A stretch of DNA of 64,000 nucleotides from DATJGR01 sp041739525 (GTDB taxonomy: Bacteria; Pseudomonadota; Gammaproteobacteria; Pseudomonadales; Azotimanducaceae), in the NCBI GenBank assembly GCA_041739525.1, contig JBGSNQ010000158.1, positions 1-64,000 on the forward strand, given 5' to 3'. Positions 1 to 9,150 of this stretch are shown one piece after another. Position 1 is the stretch's first letter. Every line of letters starts with the position of its first letter. A program made the position numbers and the translations under genes. The notes under the pieces were generated by a model. The model did no database searches, was not told the DNA's origin, and worked only from the letters and a program-made list of their open reading frames with translations.

Positions 1-947
1 GCCGCGCGCGCTTGTGCCGCGGCCTGGGCAACCTGCGACTGAACACGCGCGCGTATCGTTGCCTCGCTCTGATACCCGGGGGGTGAAGCGAACCGCGGAT
101 CGACATGCAGACAGCGGCCGTAAAAGTACTCGGCGGGTTCCTTGTAGAGTCGATAGGCCTCTTCACGCGTTTCGGCGACACCGACGAATTGCAGGAAGCC
201 GGCACGATATGGGTTGCGATCCTTGCCGAGCCTTCGCATCTCTTCCCAGAAACCTTTCATCGTCGCTTCTCCGGCCTTGTAGCCGAAATACGACAGATAG
301 CAGTACACGTAGTCCATCTCCGCGCACCATTGCCACGTCTCCACCGACCCGCCGCCGGGAATCCAGATCGGAGGGTGGGGTTTCTGCACCGGTCGCGGCC
401 ATACGTTGACGTAGCGCAACTGGTTGTAGCGGCCGTTGAATGAAAACGTCTCCGGCGTAGTCCACGCTTTCATGACGATGTCATGCGCTTCGAGATACCG
501 GTCGCGCAATTTGCTCGGGTTCTGTCCATAGGCGAACACCGTGTCCATCGGCGTTCCCACGGGGAAGCCGGCGATGAGACGACCGCCCGACATGCAGTCG
601 AGCATCGCGAACTCTTCTGCGACGCGCGTCGGCGGGTTGTACAACGCGAGCGAGTTGCCCATCACGCAGATCATTGGTGCGTTCGTGCGACGCGTAAGCG
701 CAGCGGCGATCAGGTTCGGCGACGGCATCAATCCGTAACCGTTCTGATGGTGTTCGTTGCAGCACACGCCGTCGAAACCGACTTCCCCTGCGTATTCGAG
801 TTCGTCGAGATACTCGTGATAGTGTTCGTGCACACGCGCGCCATCGAGCAATCGCGAGTCGATGTCGACCCACACCGACGGATGCGTTTCTCGAAAGTCG
901 TCGGGAAGATCCTTGTAAGGCATCAGATGGAACCAGAGGTTCTTCAT
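1..947 (-). CDS. LLM-class flavin-dependent oxidoreductase, 3' end beyond the window
   Basis: The reverse strand is open from an ATG at 947 to the window edge, giving 315 residues of a luciferase-like monooxygenase. Recognisable stretches are CCNEHHQNGYG near residue 65, the family block MSGGRLIAGFPVGTPMD near residue 120, and RPVQKPHPPIWIPGGG near residue 205. Members bind reduced FMN (or F420) in a TIM barrel and oxidise small organic substrates; the substrate here cannot be told. The start is chosen because MKNLWFHLMPY is a typical N-terminus for this subfamily; no strong Shine-Dalgarno is seen. It is divergent from the SDR gene at 1039, so the two may share a control region. The stop codon is outside the window. 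Confidence 0.85.
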   Translation of the reverse strand, partial: MKNLWFHLMPYKDLPDDFRETHPSVWVDIDSRLLDGARVHEHYHEYLDELEYAGEVGFDGVCCNEHHQNGYGLMPSPNLIAAALTRRTNAPMICVMGNSLALYNPPTRVAEEFAMLDCMSGGRLIAGFPVGTPMDTVFAYGQNPSKLRDRYLEAHDIVMKAWTTPETFSFNGRYNQLRYVNVWPRPVQKPHPPIWIPGGGSVETWQWCAEMDYVYCYLSYFGYKAGEATMKGFWEEMRRLGKDRNPYRAGFLQFVGVAETREEAYRLYKEPAEYFYGRCLHVDPRFASPPGYQSEATIRARVQSQVAQAAAQARA

Positions 948-1038
948 GGCGTGCTCGCGTCGCGGAGTCTCGACATGGTAGAGGATTAGGCAGAGCGGTC
1001 CAATTGCCGCGCCTCACGTTCTACTGAAGGAGGTCGTC

Positions 1039-1824
1039 GTGGACATTCAAGGTGGAGTCGCAATCGTCACCGGTTCGTCTTCCGGTGTGGGTGCGGCGTG
1101 CGCCCGTCAATTGGCGGAGCGGGGCTGCAATGTCGTCATCAACTATTCGAAGAGCGAGGCAGGCGCGCGCGAAACGGAAGCCGCGTGTCGCGCATACGGC
1201 ATAGAGACGCTGGTCGTTCGAGGCGACGTAGCCAACGATGCCGACTGCCGTAAGCTGGCTGCAGTGGCGGATGAAAAATGGGGACGCATCGATGCGCTCG
1301 TGAACAACGCCGGAACTACGAAGTTCTGCGCGCACGGCGACCTCGAAGGGCTCAGCAAACAGGATTTCCTCGATATTTACTCGGTGAACACCGTCGGCGC
1401 GTTCCAGATGACGCGCGCGGTGCACGGGGCGATGAAACGAGGAGGGCGCGGCAGCATCGTAAACGTCGCATCGATTGCGGCGGTGATGGGTGTCGGCAGT
1501 TCCATCGCGTATGCCGCGTCGAAAGGCGCCATGGTCACGATGACGCTGTCGCTTGCGCGCGCATTAGGCCCCGAGATCCGGGTGAACGCAGTCTGCCCGG
1601 GCTTCATTCAGGGCGAATGGCTCAAGAACGGCATGGGCGCGGAGAACTACGAGCGAACGAAGAAGTTCCTGGAAGAGTCCACACCGCTACGCCTGACGAC
1701 GACGCCGGATACGGTGGCGGAGGCGATTCTGTACTTCGTAGCGGGTGCGGACGTCATTACCGGAGAAACGCTGATACTCGACGGCGGCATGCATCTGCAG
1801 ACCGCGCCGCTAGGACGTCGTTAG
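1039..1824 (+). CDS. SDR-family NAD(P)-dependent oxidoreductase
   Basis: A 261-aa classical short-chain dehydrogenase of normal family length. The nucleotide-binding motif TGSSSGVG is at residues 11-18, LVNNAG lies near residue 90, and the catalytic pair Tyr158/Lys162 sits in YAASK. The C-terminus (TGETLILDGGM) is typical of FabG or glucose-dehydrogenase-like members. The GTG start at 1039 is fixed by a perfect GAAGGAGG five to six bases upstream (1026-1033). The likely role is reduction or oxidation of a keto or hydroxy group with NAD(P)(H); the substrate is unknown. It is divergent from the flavin oxidoreductase and convergent with phoU, with a gap of only five bases. Confidence 0.9.
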   Translation: MDIQGGVAIVTGSSSGVGAACARQLAERGCNVVINYSKSEAGARETEAACRAYGIETLVVRGDVANDADCRKLAAVADEKWGRIDALVNNAGTTKFCAHGDLEGLSKQDFLDIYSVNTVGAFQMTRAVHGAMKRGGRGSIVNVASIAAVMGVGSSIAYAASKGAMVTMTLSLARALGPEIRVNAVCPGFIQGEWLKNGMGAENYERTKKFLEESTPLRLTTTPDTVAEAILYFVAGADVITGETLILDGGMHLQTAPLGRR

Positions 1825-1829
1825 AGGGC

Positions 1830-2549
1830 TCAGATGTTGTCGGGCTTGAGTGTTCCGAACGTGCCCTTTGGCAGGTGTCGGATGTCTTTGCCCTCTACCA
1901 GGTAGAGGACGTATTCGGAAATGTTCTTCGCGTGGTCTCCGATCCGTTCCAGCGAGCGTGCAACCCAGATCAGGTGCAGATCGCGTTCGACAGCATCGGG
2001 ATTCTCGGCCATCGAGTTTGCCAACAGCTGAATGACGGCGCGGTACTCTTCGTCCACCTGCTTGTCGGCAGCGATGAGGTCGAGCGCTTCCTTCGTGTCG
2101 AGCCGGGCCAGCGCGTCGAGGGCGCGCGACACCATCGTAGTTGCAAGCTGGCCGAGGCGGGCTGTTTCGCCGTACAGATTCTTCTGGTAGTCGAGTTTCG
2201 ACAGTTCACGCGCCATCTTTGCGATGCGGTTGGCCTCGTCGCCGATTCGCTCGAGGTCGGTGCTCGACTTCATCACGGTTACAAGCAGACGTAAGTCGGT
2301 GGCGGTAGGCTGGCGCCGCGCAATGATGTGGATGCATTGTTCATCGAGCGTCACTTCGAATCGGTTGACCTCGTGGTCGCGCGCGGACACCTTCGCTGCG
2401 AGCTCCGCGTCGTAGGTGGAGATCGCCTTGATGGCATCGCGTAGCTGCTGTTCGACCATGCCGCCCATTTCCATCAGGCGCCGACGGACGATCTCCAACT
2501 CTGCGTCGTACTGTTCCGAGATGTGCCGACTCAATTGATGCATCTCCAT
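1830..2549 (-). CDS. phoU: Phosphate signalling protein PhoU
   Basis: A 239-aa all-helical protein with the two-fold PhoU repeat. The N-terminus MHQLSRHISEQYDAEL and the metal-binding-type motifs ERIGDEANRIAKMA and ERIGDHAKNISEY are diagnostic. PhoU links the Pst phosphate transporter to the PhoR kinase and keeps the regulon off when phosphate is plentiful. It lies downstream of phoB-phoR on the same strand, 85 bases after the phoR stop, so it may be cotranscribed or have its own promoter. The usual partners pstSCAB are absent from this window, which is a less common arrangement. Confidence 0.95.
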   Translation of the reverse strand: MEMHQLSRHISEQYDAELEIVRRRLMEMGGMVEQQLRDAIKAISTYDAELAAKVSARDHEVNRFEVTLDEQCIHIIARRQPTATDLRLLVTVMKSSTDLERIGDEANRIAKMARELSKLDYQKNLYGETARLGQLATTMVSRALDALARLDTKEALDLIAADKQVDEEYRAVIQLLANSMAENPDAVERDLHLIWVARSLERIGDHAKNISEYVLYLVEGKDIRHLPKGTFGTLKPDNI

Positions 2550-2585
2550 TGCCTCGCTGAACTCTACTAGCTTGATTCGCCGTCG

Positions 2586-2604
2586 AATAGGTATTCAACC
2601 TATT
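2586..2604. promoter_or_regulatory. Inverted repeat between phoR and phoU
   Basis: A perfect 7-bp inverted repeat (AATAGGT, five-base spacer, ACCTATT) in the 85-base gap between phoR and phoU. It has no following T run, so it is more likely an operator or an RNA hairpin in the phoU leader than a full terminator. Function is inferred from position only. Confidence 0.35.
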
Positions 2605-2634
2605 GCAACGGCGCCTTCCGAACCTCGATGTCCG

Positions 2635-3921
2635 TCACGATGCTGTTACCGCGCTCTGAGGAAAAACGCAGAAGAACAGACTGCCCTTGTTCAACTCGCT
2701 TTGAACGCCCAGCGTCGCATCATGCCGCTTCAGAACGTGCTTCACGATCGCAAGCCCGAGCCCGGTACCGCCGCGCGCACGCGAACCGGACAGGTCTACG
2801 CGATAGAAACGTTCAGTGATCCGCGTAAGGTGATGTGCCGGGATGCCCATACCGTGATCCTGAACCTCGAAGCGGAGACCCTCGTCGGTTTCGAACCAGC
2901 GAACGAGGATATCGCCACCGTTCGGGCTGTAGCGAATCGCATTGCCGACCAGGTTCGAAAACGCACTGTGCAATTCGAACTCGCTGCCTCGCAGACGCAG
3001 CTTCGGATCCGCGTCGAGGGTGATCCGATGCTGTCCGTTCGAGATCTGTCGGGCCTCCGCGACGATCGACTCCAGCATCGGCGCCACCGCAACCATGTCG
3101 ACGTCGGTTTGCGAAGGTTTCGGGCTCGATTCCAAACGGGTCAGCAACAGCAGATCGTCGACGAGTACCTTCATTCGTTTTGCCGGCGAGCGCAGACGTG
3201 CGATCAGCCCACGCAGCTGTTCCTGATCGAGCGATTCGTCGTCGAGCGACTCGAGATAGCCGAGAATCACCGTTAGCGGTGTGCGCAACTCATGGGAGAC
3301 GTTGGCGACGAAGTCCTGTCGCATGCTGAGCAATCGGTTCAGTTGTGAAACATCGCGCGCCAGCACCAGCATGCGTGTTTCATCGATGTCGATCCTGCGC
3401 ACCTCGAGCTGCAGATCGGAATGCGTCGCTGTGATTTCGACGAGCCCTTCAGCGGCCTGGCCGTTGATCAACGCGGCGATCTCGGGGTTGCGCACCAACG
3501 AAACGAAGTTCTGGCCAACGTCGCGGGACGACAACCCAAGCAGGGTCTGTGCCGCCATGTTGAACATGTCGATCTCGCCATTGCGTTTGATGAGTACTGC
3601 GCCGTCGGGCAACGCCTCTGTTGCAGATCGCACATAGCGCAGTCGAGTCGTGAGGCGGCGAATTCGATTGCGCAGCAGACGCAAAGAACGAAATACCCGA
3701 ACCGCGGGCTCTTGCCAAAGCTCGACGGTATTGTCGGGGCGACGCATCGGGCGGCGCGACCATTGGCGCAAACGCGCGAACTCGCGCACGTGCGGGACTA
3801 CCCAGAAGGCCAATCCGATCACGATCGAGGCACCCCAGAATCGGGTGATTGCGCCCACCGCGAGAACGGCGCCGATGATGCTGCCGGTACGGACCAGTTC
3901 GCTTCGCAGGCCGGGAATCAC
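2635..3921 (-). CDS. phoR: Phosphate regulon sensor histidine kinase PhoR
   Basis: A 428-aa sensor kinase close to the usual PhoR length. Two hydrophobic segments span roughly residues 13-41, followed by a linker, a PAS domain (about 95-190), the phosphoacceptor H-box NVSHELRTPL and an ATPase domain with the N-box NAIRYSPNGG, the G1 motif DHGMGIP and GGTGLGLAIVKH. It should phosphorylate PhoB when phosphate is limiting. The frame stays open further upstream inside phoB, but the GTG at 3921 is preferred because it overlaps the phoB stop as GTGA, a standard coupling arrangement, and gives the family length. Confidence 0.93.
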   Translation of the reverse strand: MIPGLRSELVRTGSIIGAVLAVGAITRFWGASIVIGLAFWVVPHVREFARLRQWSRRPMRRPDNTVELWQEPAVRVFRSLRLLRNRIRRLTTRLRYVRSATEALPDGAVLIKRNGEIDMFNMAAQTLLGLSSRDVGQNFVSLVRNPEIAALINGQAAEGLVEITATHSDLQLEVRRIDIDETRMLVLARDVSQLNRLLSMRQDFVANVSHELRTPLTVILGYLESLDDESLDQEQLRGLIARLRSPAKRMKVLVDDLLLLTRLESSPKPSQTDVDMVAVAPMLESIVAEARQISNGQHRITLDADPKLRLRGSEFELHSAFSNLVGNAIRYSPNGGDILVRWFETDEGLRFEVQDHGMGIPAHHLTRITERFYRVDLSGSRARGGTGLGLAIVKHVLKRHDATLGVQSELNKGSLFFCVFPQSAVTAS

Positions 3922-4622
3922 GCGAGAGATTCGAACGCCGCGGGTGCGAGCCTGTAACCCACTCCACGTACGGTCTCCACGATCGCATCGAGACCGAATG
4001 GCTTGAGTGCCCGTCGAAGTCGCAGCACGTGCACATCGACGGTGCGCTCCTCCACGTACACCGAGCGCCCCCACACGCGGTCGAGAAGCTGCGCACGGTC
4101 GAACGCGCGATCCGGATGCTGCATGAGAAAAGTCAGCAGGCGGAACTCGGTGGGGCCGAGGTGAATCGGCGTTTCACCGAACATGAGACGGTGGCTCTTC
4201 AGATCCAACGTGAGTTCGCCGATGGTCAGCCGACCGTCCACCGCACCGCCTGAGCGTCTCTGCAGCGCCCGAATTCGCGCGATCAGTTCACGCGGTGAGA
4301 ACGGCTTCGTCAGGTAATCGTCGACGCCGGAATCGAAGCCTTTCAGTTTGTCGGCTTCTTCTCCGCGCGCCGTCAGCATGATCATCGGCAAATCCGCGAA
4401 CAGTTCGTCGCGGCGCAGACGACGCGCGAGGTCGACACCGCTTGCGCCTGGCAACATCCAATCGATCACAGCCACCGTCGGCATGGGGCCGTCCAGCAAT
4501 TGAAGCGCTTCTTCTGCGCTGCCTGCTCCGAGTGTGCTGAACCCCGCCCGATTCAGCGCAAACGTCAGCATCTCCCGGATCTCGGGCTCGTCTTCTACCA
4601 ACAAGACGGTCTGGGTCGTCAT
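3918..4622 (-). CDS. phoB: Phosphate regulon response regulator PhoB
   Basis: A 234-aa OmpR-type regulator. The receiver domain has acidic residues in VEDEP, the phosphoacceptor Asp54 in VIDWMLP and Lys in TKPFSPREL. The C-terminal winged helix carries RVWGRSVYVEERTVDVHV, a PhoB-type recognition region. After phosphorylation by PhoR it activates phosphate-scavenging genes. It is the first gene of the phoB-phoR pair and is divergent from the dienelactone-hydrolase-like gene. Confidence 0.95.
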   Translation of the reverse strand: MTTQTVLLVEDEPEIREMLTFALNRAGFSTLGAGSAEEALQLLDGPMPTVAVIDWMLPGASGVDLARRLRRDELFADLPMIMLTARGEEADKLKGFDSGVDDYLTKPFSPRELIARIRALQRRSGGAVDGRLTIGELTLDLKSHRLMFGETPIHLGPTEFRLLTFLMQHPDRAFDRAQLLDRVWGRSVYVEERTVDVHVLRLRRALKPFGLDAIVETVRGVGYRLAPAAFESLA

Positions 4623-4740
4623 TGCGTTCGTCCGTCGCTCATCGCGGTTTGGTCCTTCGTATTCTCACAGGTGAACGACTCAGAATCGACTCTCCTGCTG
4701 TTCCACCGTCGCGCGACGCAGTGTCGTCGGCGAACGTTAT

Positions 4741-4753
4741 GAATTGATGACAG
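4741..4753 (-). promoter_or_regulatory. Possible Pho-box half-site upstream of phoB
   Basis: Read on the reverse strand this is CTGTCATCAATTC. The first seven bases match the CTGTCAT half of the Pho box, but the expected second half eleven bases on is degenerate. It lies about 120 bases upstream of the phoB start in the divergent intergenic region, where autoregulation is common. This is a weak match and should be treated as a suggestion. Confidence 0.25.
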
Positions 4754-4855
4754 CGGCCACGATACGAACCGTGACTCGAAGATGCGTGGCCCATGGACGC
4801 ATCGCCGACGTCTGTATACGCTCTTTTCCCATTCAAATGTCCTGCGGAGGAGAGC

Positions 4856-5527
4856 ATGGGTCAGACCAAACAATTGCGCGCAATCGATGGTTTTGCGTTC
4901 GGCGCATACGAGGCGACGCCGACCGCAAAACCGCGCGGGGGCATCGTGGTGATCCAGGAAATTTTCGGGGTCAATTCACACATTCGTAACGTCGCCGACG
5001 GGTACGCGGCCGCCGGCTATGCCGCAATCGCGCCGCAGATTTTCGATCGCGCCGAACGCAACGTAGAACTCGGCTACGAACAGAACGACATGGTCCGCGG
5101 GGTGGAGATCGCACGCGGCAAACTGAAGATGGAGCAGACGCTTCAGGATCTGCAGGCGGCCATCGACGATGCAAAACGCTTCGGCAAAGTAGGTGTGGTC
5201 GGTTACTGCTTCGGCGGCTTGATGGCGTGGCTCTCCGCATGCGAACTGAATGGTTTGAGCGGCGCTGTGTCGTACTACGGCGGCGGAGTAGCGGGTCAGC
5301 TCGACCGCAAGCCGCGCTGCCCGGTCATGATGCACTTCGGCGACAAAGACGCGCACATCCCGTTGAGTGATGTCGACAACGTTCGTAGGGCGCACCCGGG
5401 CGTGAACGTCAACGTCTACGCTGCGGATCACGGATTCAACTGCGATCACCGCGGAAGCTACGACGCTGCGGCCGCAAAACTCGCGCTCAGCCGCAGCCTC
5501 GAGTTCTTTGCGAAGAACGTCGGCTGA
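4856..5527 (+). CDS. Dienelactone hydrolase family protein
   Basis: A 223-aa alpha/beta hydrolase. Catalytic residues of the family are visible: Glu35 in QEIFG, the nucleophile Cys118 in GYCFGG, an Asp in FGDKDAHIP (163-165) and His192 in DHGFNCD. Such enzymes hydrolyse dienelactones or other small esters; a broad carboxymethylenebutenolidase-like activity is likely but the substrate is not known. The frame opens at 4793, but the ATG at 4856 has GGAGGAGAG just upstream (4846-4854) and matches family N-termini. It is followed after ten bases by riboflavin synthase, so the two may be cotranscribed. Confidence 0.9.
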   Translation: MGQTKQLRAIDGFAFGAYEATPTAKPRGGIVVIQEIFGVNSHIRNVADGYAAAGYAAIAPQIFDRAERNVELGYEQNDMVRGVEIARGKLKMEQTLQDLQAAIDDAKRFGKVGVVGYCFGGLMAWLSACELNGLSGAVSYYGGGVAGQLDRKPRCPVMMHFGDKDAHIPLSDVDNVRRAHPGVNVNVYAADHGFNCDHRGSYDAAAAKLALSRSLEFFAKNVG

Positions 5528-5537
5528 AGAGCGGCAG

Positions 5538-6170
5538 ATGTTCACCGGTATCGTACAAGGGCTTTGCCGCGTAGCCGCCGTGTCGGACGAACCGGGGCTG
5601 CGGCGCCTGCAGCTCCAGCTCGACGATCTGGCGAGTGGGCTTCAGCTCGGTGCATCGGTGTCTGTGAATGGCACATGCCTGACAGCAACGTTCGTCGAGA
5701 ACGGTCGCGTGGGGTTCGATGTCATTCGAGAATCCATCGCGCGTTCAAACCTCGGCGGGCTTGCAGTCGGTGATCTGGTGAACGTTGAACGTTCTCTCAA
5801 GTTCGGCGATGAAATCGGCGGACACGTGCTTTCGGGGCACGTCGCTGACGTCGTTACGGTGGCGCAGATCGACACGGGGCCGCGTGAACGCACGGTGTGG
5901 TTCGACGTCCCCCGCGAGTGGCTGGCGTTCCTCTTTCACAAGGGGTTTGTGGCGCTCGACGGCGCGAGCCTCACGATTGCGGCCATCGAGCGTGACCGAG
6001 GCAGAATCTCGGTCAGCCTCATTCCCGAAACGATCGAGCGCACTACGTTGGGGCGAGTGGTGGTCGGCGACCACGTGAATCTCGAAATCGACGTTCAAAC
6101 GCAAACCATCGTATCGACGGTAGAGCGTCTGCTGAACGATCCGGAATGGCGCCGGCAGTTGCACGCCTGA
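5538..6170 (+). CDS. ribE: Riboflavin synthase, alpha subunit
   Basis: A 210-aa protein of normal length that starts with the signature MFTGIVQG. It has the internal duplication of the family: the first half carries VSVNGTCLT and the second half VALDGASLTI. It converts two 6,7-dimethyl-8-ribityllumazine molecules to riboflavin, the last step of the pathway. The upstream in-frame ATG at 5508 would add ten unrelated residues inside the previous gene and is rejected. The other rib genes are not in this window. Confidence 0.95.
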   Translation: MFTGIVQGLCRVAAVSDEPGLRRLQLQLDDLASGLQLGASVSVNGTCLTATFVENGRVGFDVIRESIARSNLGGLAVGDLVNVERSLKFGDEIGGHVLSGHVADVVTVAQIDTGPRERTVWFDVPREWLAFLFHKGFVALDGASLTIAAIERDRGRISVSLIPETIERTTLGRVVVGDHVNLEIDVQTQTIVSTVERLLNDPEWRRQLHA

Positions 6171-6198
6171 CGCACTTCGCCGTTACACGTCGGCTCGA

Positions 6199-8571
6199 TC
6201 AGTTCGGCTTGCGGTGCAGCTGACGAAGGTTGCCGATTACGGCTTCCAACGCGCGATCGAAGACCTGCGACTCGTCCAGAATGGTGATCGACTTGCGCTT
6301 CAATTCGACCGCCAGTGCCATGCGCGAGCGTTCCGCTACCTTCATCCCACGCCGGTTTACAAAGATGTACTTGCTGCCCGGCTGCACGATCGCCGCCAGC
6401 TTACAGCGCATCTTCTGACCGTCTTCGTGCGTCACTTCGACCCAAACGCCTTCGGTAAGGCGATTGATCTCGCGCACCATTTCAGGCTCGGGTTCAGACT
6501 GATCCACCGGTTCGACTTCACCCGGTCCGATCAGCACGATTTCTTCCATCACCGGTAGTTCAGGCGCCTCGGTGTGCGGGCGGTCGTCTTCGAGGAATGC
6601 GCGATCCGAACCCGAAATGTCGTCGAGGTGGTTGCGAAGGCCGGTGAGTAACTCTTCGATTTCCGAACCGCTCAAACCCAGCATTTCCATGCCTTGTTCG
6701 ACTCGATCTAACAAAAGTGGTCGGGCGCGATCGCGTTCTTCGATGTCGGAAAGCGCATCGAGCGGCTGAACGCTCCACAGCAAATCATCCAAAGTCTGCA
6801 CGGCGTCGGTCCACTCGGTACCTTCGTCACCGTGACGCACGCAGAGGTACACGAGCACGCGGCTCCATGTATCGCTGATGAAGTGACCGATCATGGGCGG
6901 CAGTCGCAGCCCACTGGCCTTTTGGTTCACCAACCGCTCGACCGTTTGCTTCGCAGAAATGGTCTTGGCGCGGCCGGCCTCTACCTCTTTTACGCGCTGT
7001 TCTACGATCTGAACGCGGTGGTGATCCTGCTGAACGAAATTGCGCAATTCGGTGACGAGCGTGCCGAAGATCTCGGGATCGTCGCTGAAGTTGTTCAGCA
7101 CACGGAGAACGACGGATTCGATCTTGTTGTACAGCGCGTCGCGCTTCAGCTCGGCGCTACCGCTCCAACCGATGCCGGCGCTCGACAGTTCGTTCAGAAG
7201 CTGACGTGCTGGATGACTCGTACGGTTGAAGAACGTCTTGTCGAGAATGGCGACCTTCAACATCGGAATCTGCAGACGGCCGATCAGCGCCTTCATCGGA
7301 ATCGCGAGGTTGCGATCGTTGAGGATGTAGTCGAACAACATGCCGACCAGATTGACCGTGTCTTCGTCGGTGCGTCCCATCGAGCCCGCGGGAGCACCGG
7401 TGACGTCCGGCGCGCGTGCCAGCACCAATTGCCGCAAATCGATCGTGGTCGGAACGTGGTCGATGTCGATGGGCTCGATGCTGGCCGCGCTTTGAACCGC
7501 CGACAGCACGCTCATCAGCTCCGGCGTCGTGATGATCGGTCCTATCGGGCCGGAATATTGACCGCCGCCGATGGCACTCGAAGCCGAATAGCCGCTGCCG
7601 CCGTATCCGCCACCATGGTTCGGTTGGGCGGCGAGCAGTTGTTGCAGCACAGTGAAATCGTTGTCGTTCGACGATGCGTCAGGAATGCCTGGTATGCCGC
7701 TGTATCCGCCGCCCGATCGCGAATGGCTGCCCGATGTGGAACCGCCGTGACCGCCAGGACCTGTTTGTGACGATTGGCGTGGCGAGTGATTGCCGGCTGC
7801 CGCAGGCGCTTTCGCAGACGGGTGCGTCTGCGTGCTTGCCTCGCGTCGCATCAGGTTGCGCAAATCGGGCAGAACACCCGCTTCAGCGAGCAATCGGTTG
7901 GCGTCTTCGTAAGCCTGCCCGAGATGCTCCATCACGAATCGTTCGAACAGCTTGAGCAGGACGATGCGCACGCGGATGTCGATGTCGATGCAGTCGGTTG
8001 CACCGACGAATGCCGCGCCGAGTTGATGCGGCCCCAACGGATTCATTCGTTCGGTGACGGTTCGTCCTGGGCACAGCGAGTCGATGCGCCGCGTCAGCTG
8101 CATCACCGGCAGCGAAAACTGGCTGGTGACCTTTGAAACGATGCCTGCGACCGCGACGGCGATCTCGAGGTCGTCGTTCTTCACCAGCGACATACTGTCG
8201 ACGGCGGCGTCGAAGTCGGACTCGTCCTCATCCTCCGCACGTTGTGGTTCGTAGAGCACGTCGAAGCTCGCGTAGAGACGCTGGCCGAACTCCGTGGTGA
8301 TGCGTTTGCGTTGCACCCGTATTTCGCGCATCGAATCGAAGTACATGTGCTGGTCGGCGTCGTTGCGGGAACGGTCGGCCATTTCGAACAGTACGTCATC
8401 GGCGTTGTTGAACAACGTCGAGAGAAGACCGCTGAGCGTACGCCGCGCGGTCTGGCGTACCGAGTGAAGAATCGGGGGCACGGAGTTGCTGCTGCTACGC
8501 CCGGCAGAGAGATCAGGCGCCTTCAATGGCACCACTTTTGAGGACTGCGTCACTGCATCTGTCTCCCACAT
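6199..8571 (-). CDS. DUF1631 family protein with C-terminal PilZ-like domain
   Basis: A 790-aa protein that matches my memory of the DUF1631 family: an N-terminal block LFNNADDVLFEMADRS with YFDSMREIRVQRKRI, a long helical middle, and a PilZ-like end around VWVEVTHEDGQKMRCK. Between the N-terminal and central parts lies a low-complexity linker rich in Gly, Ser, Tyr and His (about residues 245-330). The function is unknown; family members are cytoplasmic and often sit with c-di-GMP or motility genes. An alternative GTG start lies at 8553. It is convergent with riboflavin synthase and is followed upstream by another PilZ gene on the same strand. Confidence 0.8.
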   Translation of the reverse strand: MWETDAVTQSSKVVPLKAPDLSAGRSSSNSVPPILHSVRQTARRTLSGLLSTLFNNADDVLFEMADRSRNDADQHMYFDSMREIRVQRKRITTEFGQRLYASFDVLYEPQRAEDEDESDFDAAVDSMSLVKNDDLEIAVAVAGIVSKVTSQFSLPVMQLTRRIDSLCPGRTVTERMNPLGPHQLGAAFVGATDCIDIDIRVRIVLLKLFERFVMEHLGQAYEDANRLLAEAGVLPDLRNLMRREASTQTHPSAKAPAAAGNHSPRQSSQTGPGGHGGSTSGSHSRSGGGYSGIPGIPDASSNDNDFTVLQQLLAAQPNHGGGYGGSGYSASSAIGGGQYSGPIGPIITTPELMSVLSAVQSAASIEPIDIDHVPTTIDLRQLVLARAPDVTGAPAGSMGRTDEDTVNLVGMLFDYILNDRNLAIPMKALIGRLQIPMLKVAILDKTFFNRTSHPARQLLNELSSAGIGWSGSAELKRDALYNKIESVVLRVLNNFSDDPEIFGTLVTELRNFVQQDHHRVQIVEQRVKEVEAGRAKTISAKQTVERLVNQKASGLRLPPMIGHFISDTWSRVLVYLCVRHGDEGTEWTDAVQTLDDLLWSVQPLDALSDIEERDRARPLLLDRVEQGMEMLGLSGSEIEELLTGLRNHLDDISGSDRAFLEDDRPHTEAPELPVMEEIVLIGPGEVEPVDQSEPEPEMVREINRLTEGVWVEVTHEDGQKMRCKLAAIVQPGSKYIFVNRRGMKVAERSRMALAVELKRKSITILDESQVFDRALEAVIGNLRQLHRKPN

Positions 8572-8709
8572 CTAGACGTCCATTACAGCATCGAGTCGTA
8601 CGCAGGGGCGGGATAGGGGTGGGGGTTCGCAGGAGACGCGGGTCACAGAACCGGGCTGACGGAATCCCACCACCGCTTGACGCAGGAGACCTGCGCCAGC
8701 AACGGAACG

Positions 8710-9150
8710 TTAGCGCGCGCTGGCCTGTGCGTGGTGCTCGCGCCAGTCCATGATGTCGGTGGCGGCACCCGACTTGAGCTGCACACCGATGATCCATCCA
8801 TCGCGACCGTTTTCGTCCGGATCGTTCGCCGGACGGGTCCAGCGGACTTCGCCAGCGAGGAAGAACTTGCCGGGCCGGCTGCGGATGTCTACCCACAGGT
8901 CCAGGAGCGCGCCCGTCGGGATGACTGCGTTGGTTCGGAACTGAATACCGCCCACCGAGAGGTTGATTGCGGTGCAAGAGACCGTCGTGCCGACGAGATC
9001 GGGGTCTGCCGCGGACAGCACCACCTGTACGAACAGGCGATCGTCGCTCTCGATGCGGGCATGCATCCGCTTGTCATCGCGATTACGAGATGGGCGGTTC
9101 CGCAACCGGTCGCGCGCACTGTTGAGCTCAAACACGTTGCTATCTCTCAT
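8710..9150 (-). CDS. PilZ domain protein, probable c-di-GMP receptor
   Basis: A 146-aa single-domain PilZ protein. The two ligand motifs are visible: RMHAR (RxxxR) near residue 29 and NLSVGG near residue 66, in which the usual Asp of DxSxxG is Asn. Such proteins bind cyclic di-GMP and change partner activity. The frame is open further upstream to 9312, but that part overlaps AT-rich intergenic DNA; ATG 9150 (MRDSNVFELN) is preferred. No strong Shine-Dalgarno is present. It precedes the DUF1631-PilZ gene on the same strand, which suggests a shared theme. Confidence 0.85.
   Translation of the reverse strand: MRDSNVFELNSARDRLRNRPSRNRDDKRMHARIESDDRLFVQVVLSAADPDLVGTTVSCTAINLSVGGIQFRTNAVIPTGALLDLWVDIRSRPGKFFLAGEVRWTRPANDPDENGRDGWIIGVQLKSGAATDIMDWREHHAQASAR

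Noticed and set aside
1278..2294. A 338-codon plus-strand frame across the SDR gene and phoU
   Set aside because: It overlaps two clearly identified genes in other frames, and its translation is Arg-rich and family-less, as expected of a GC-rich shadow frame.
4741..4753. A full Pho box before phoB
   Set aside because: Only one half-site fits; it is kept as a low-confidence half-site and not called as a complete box.
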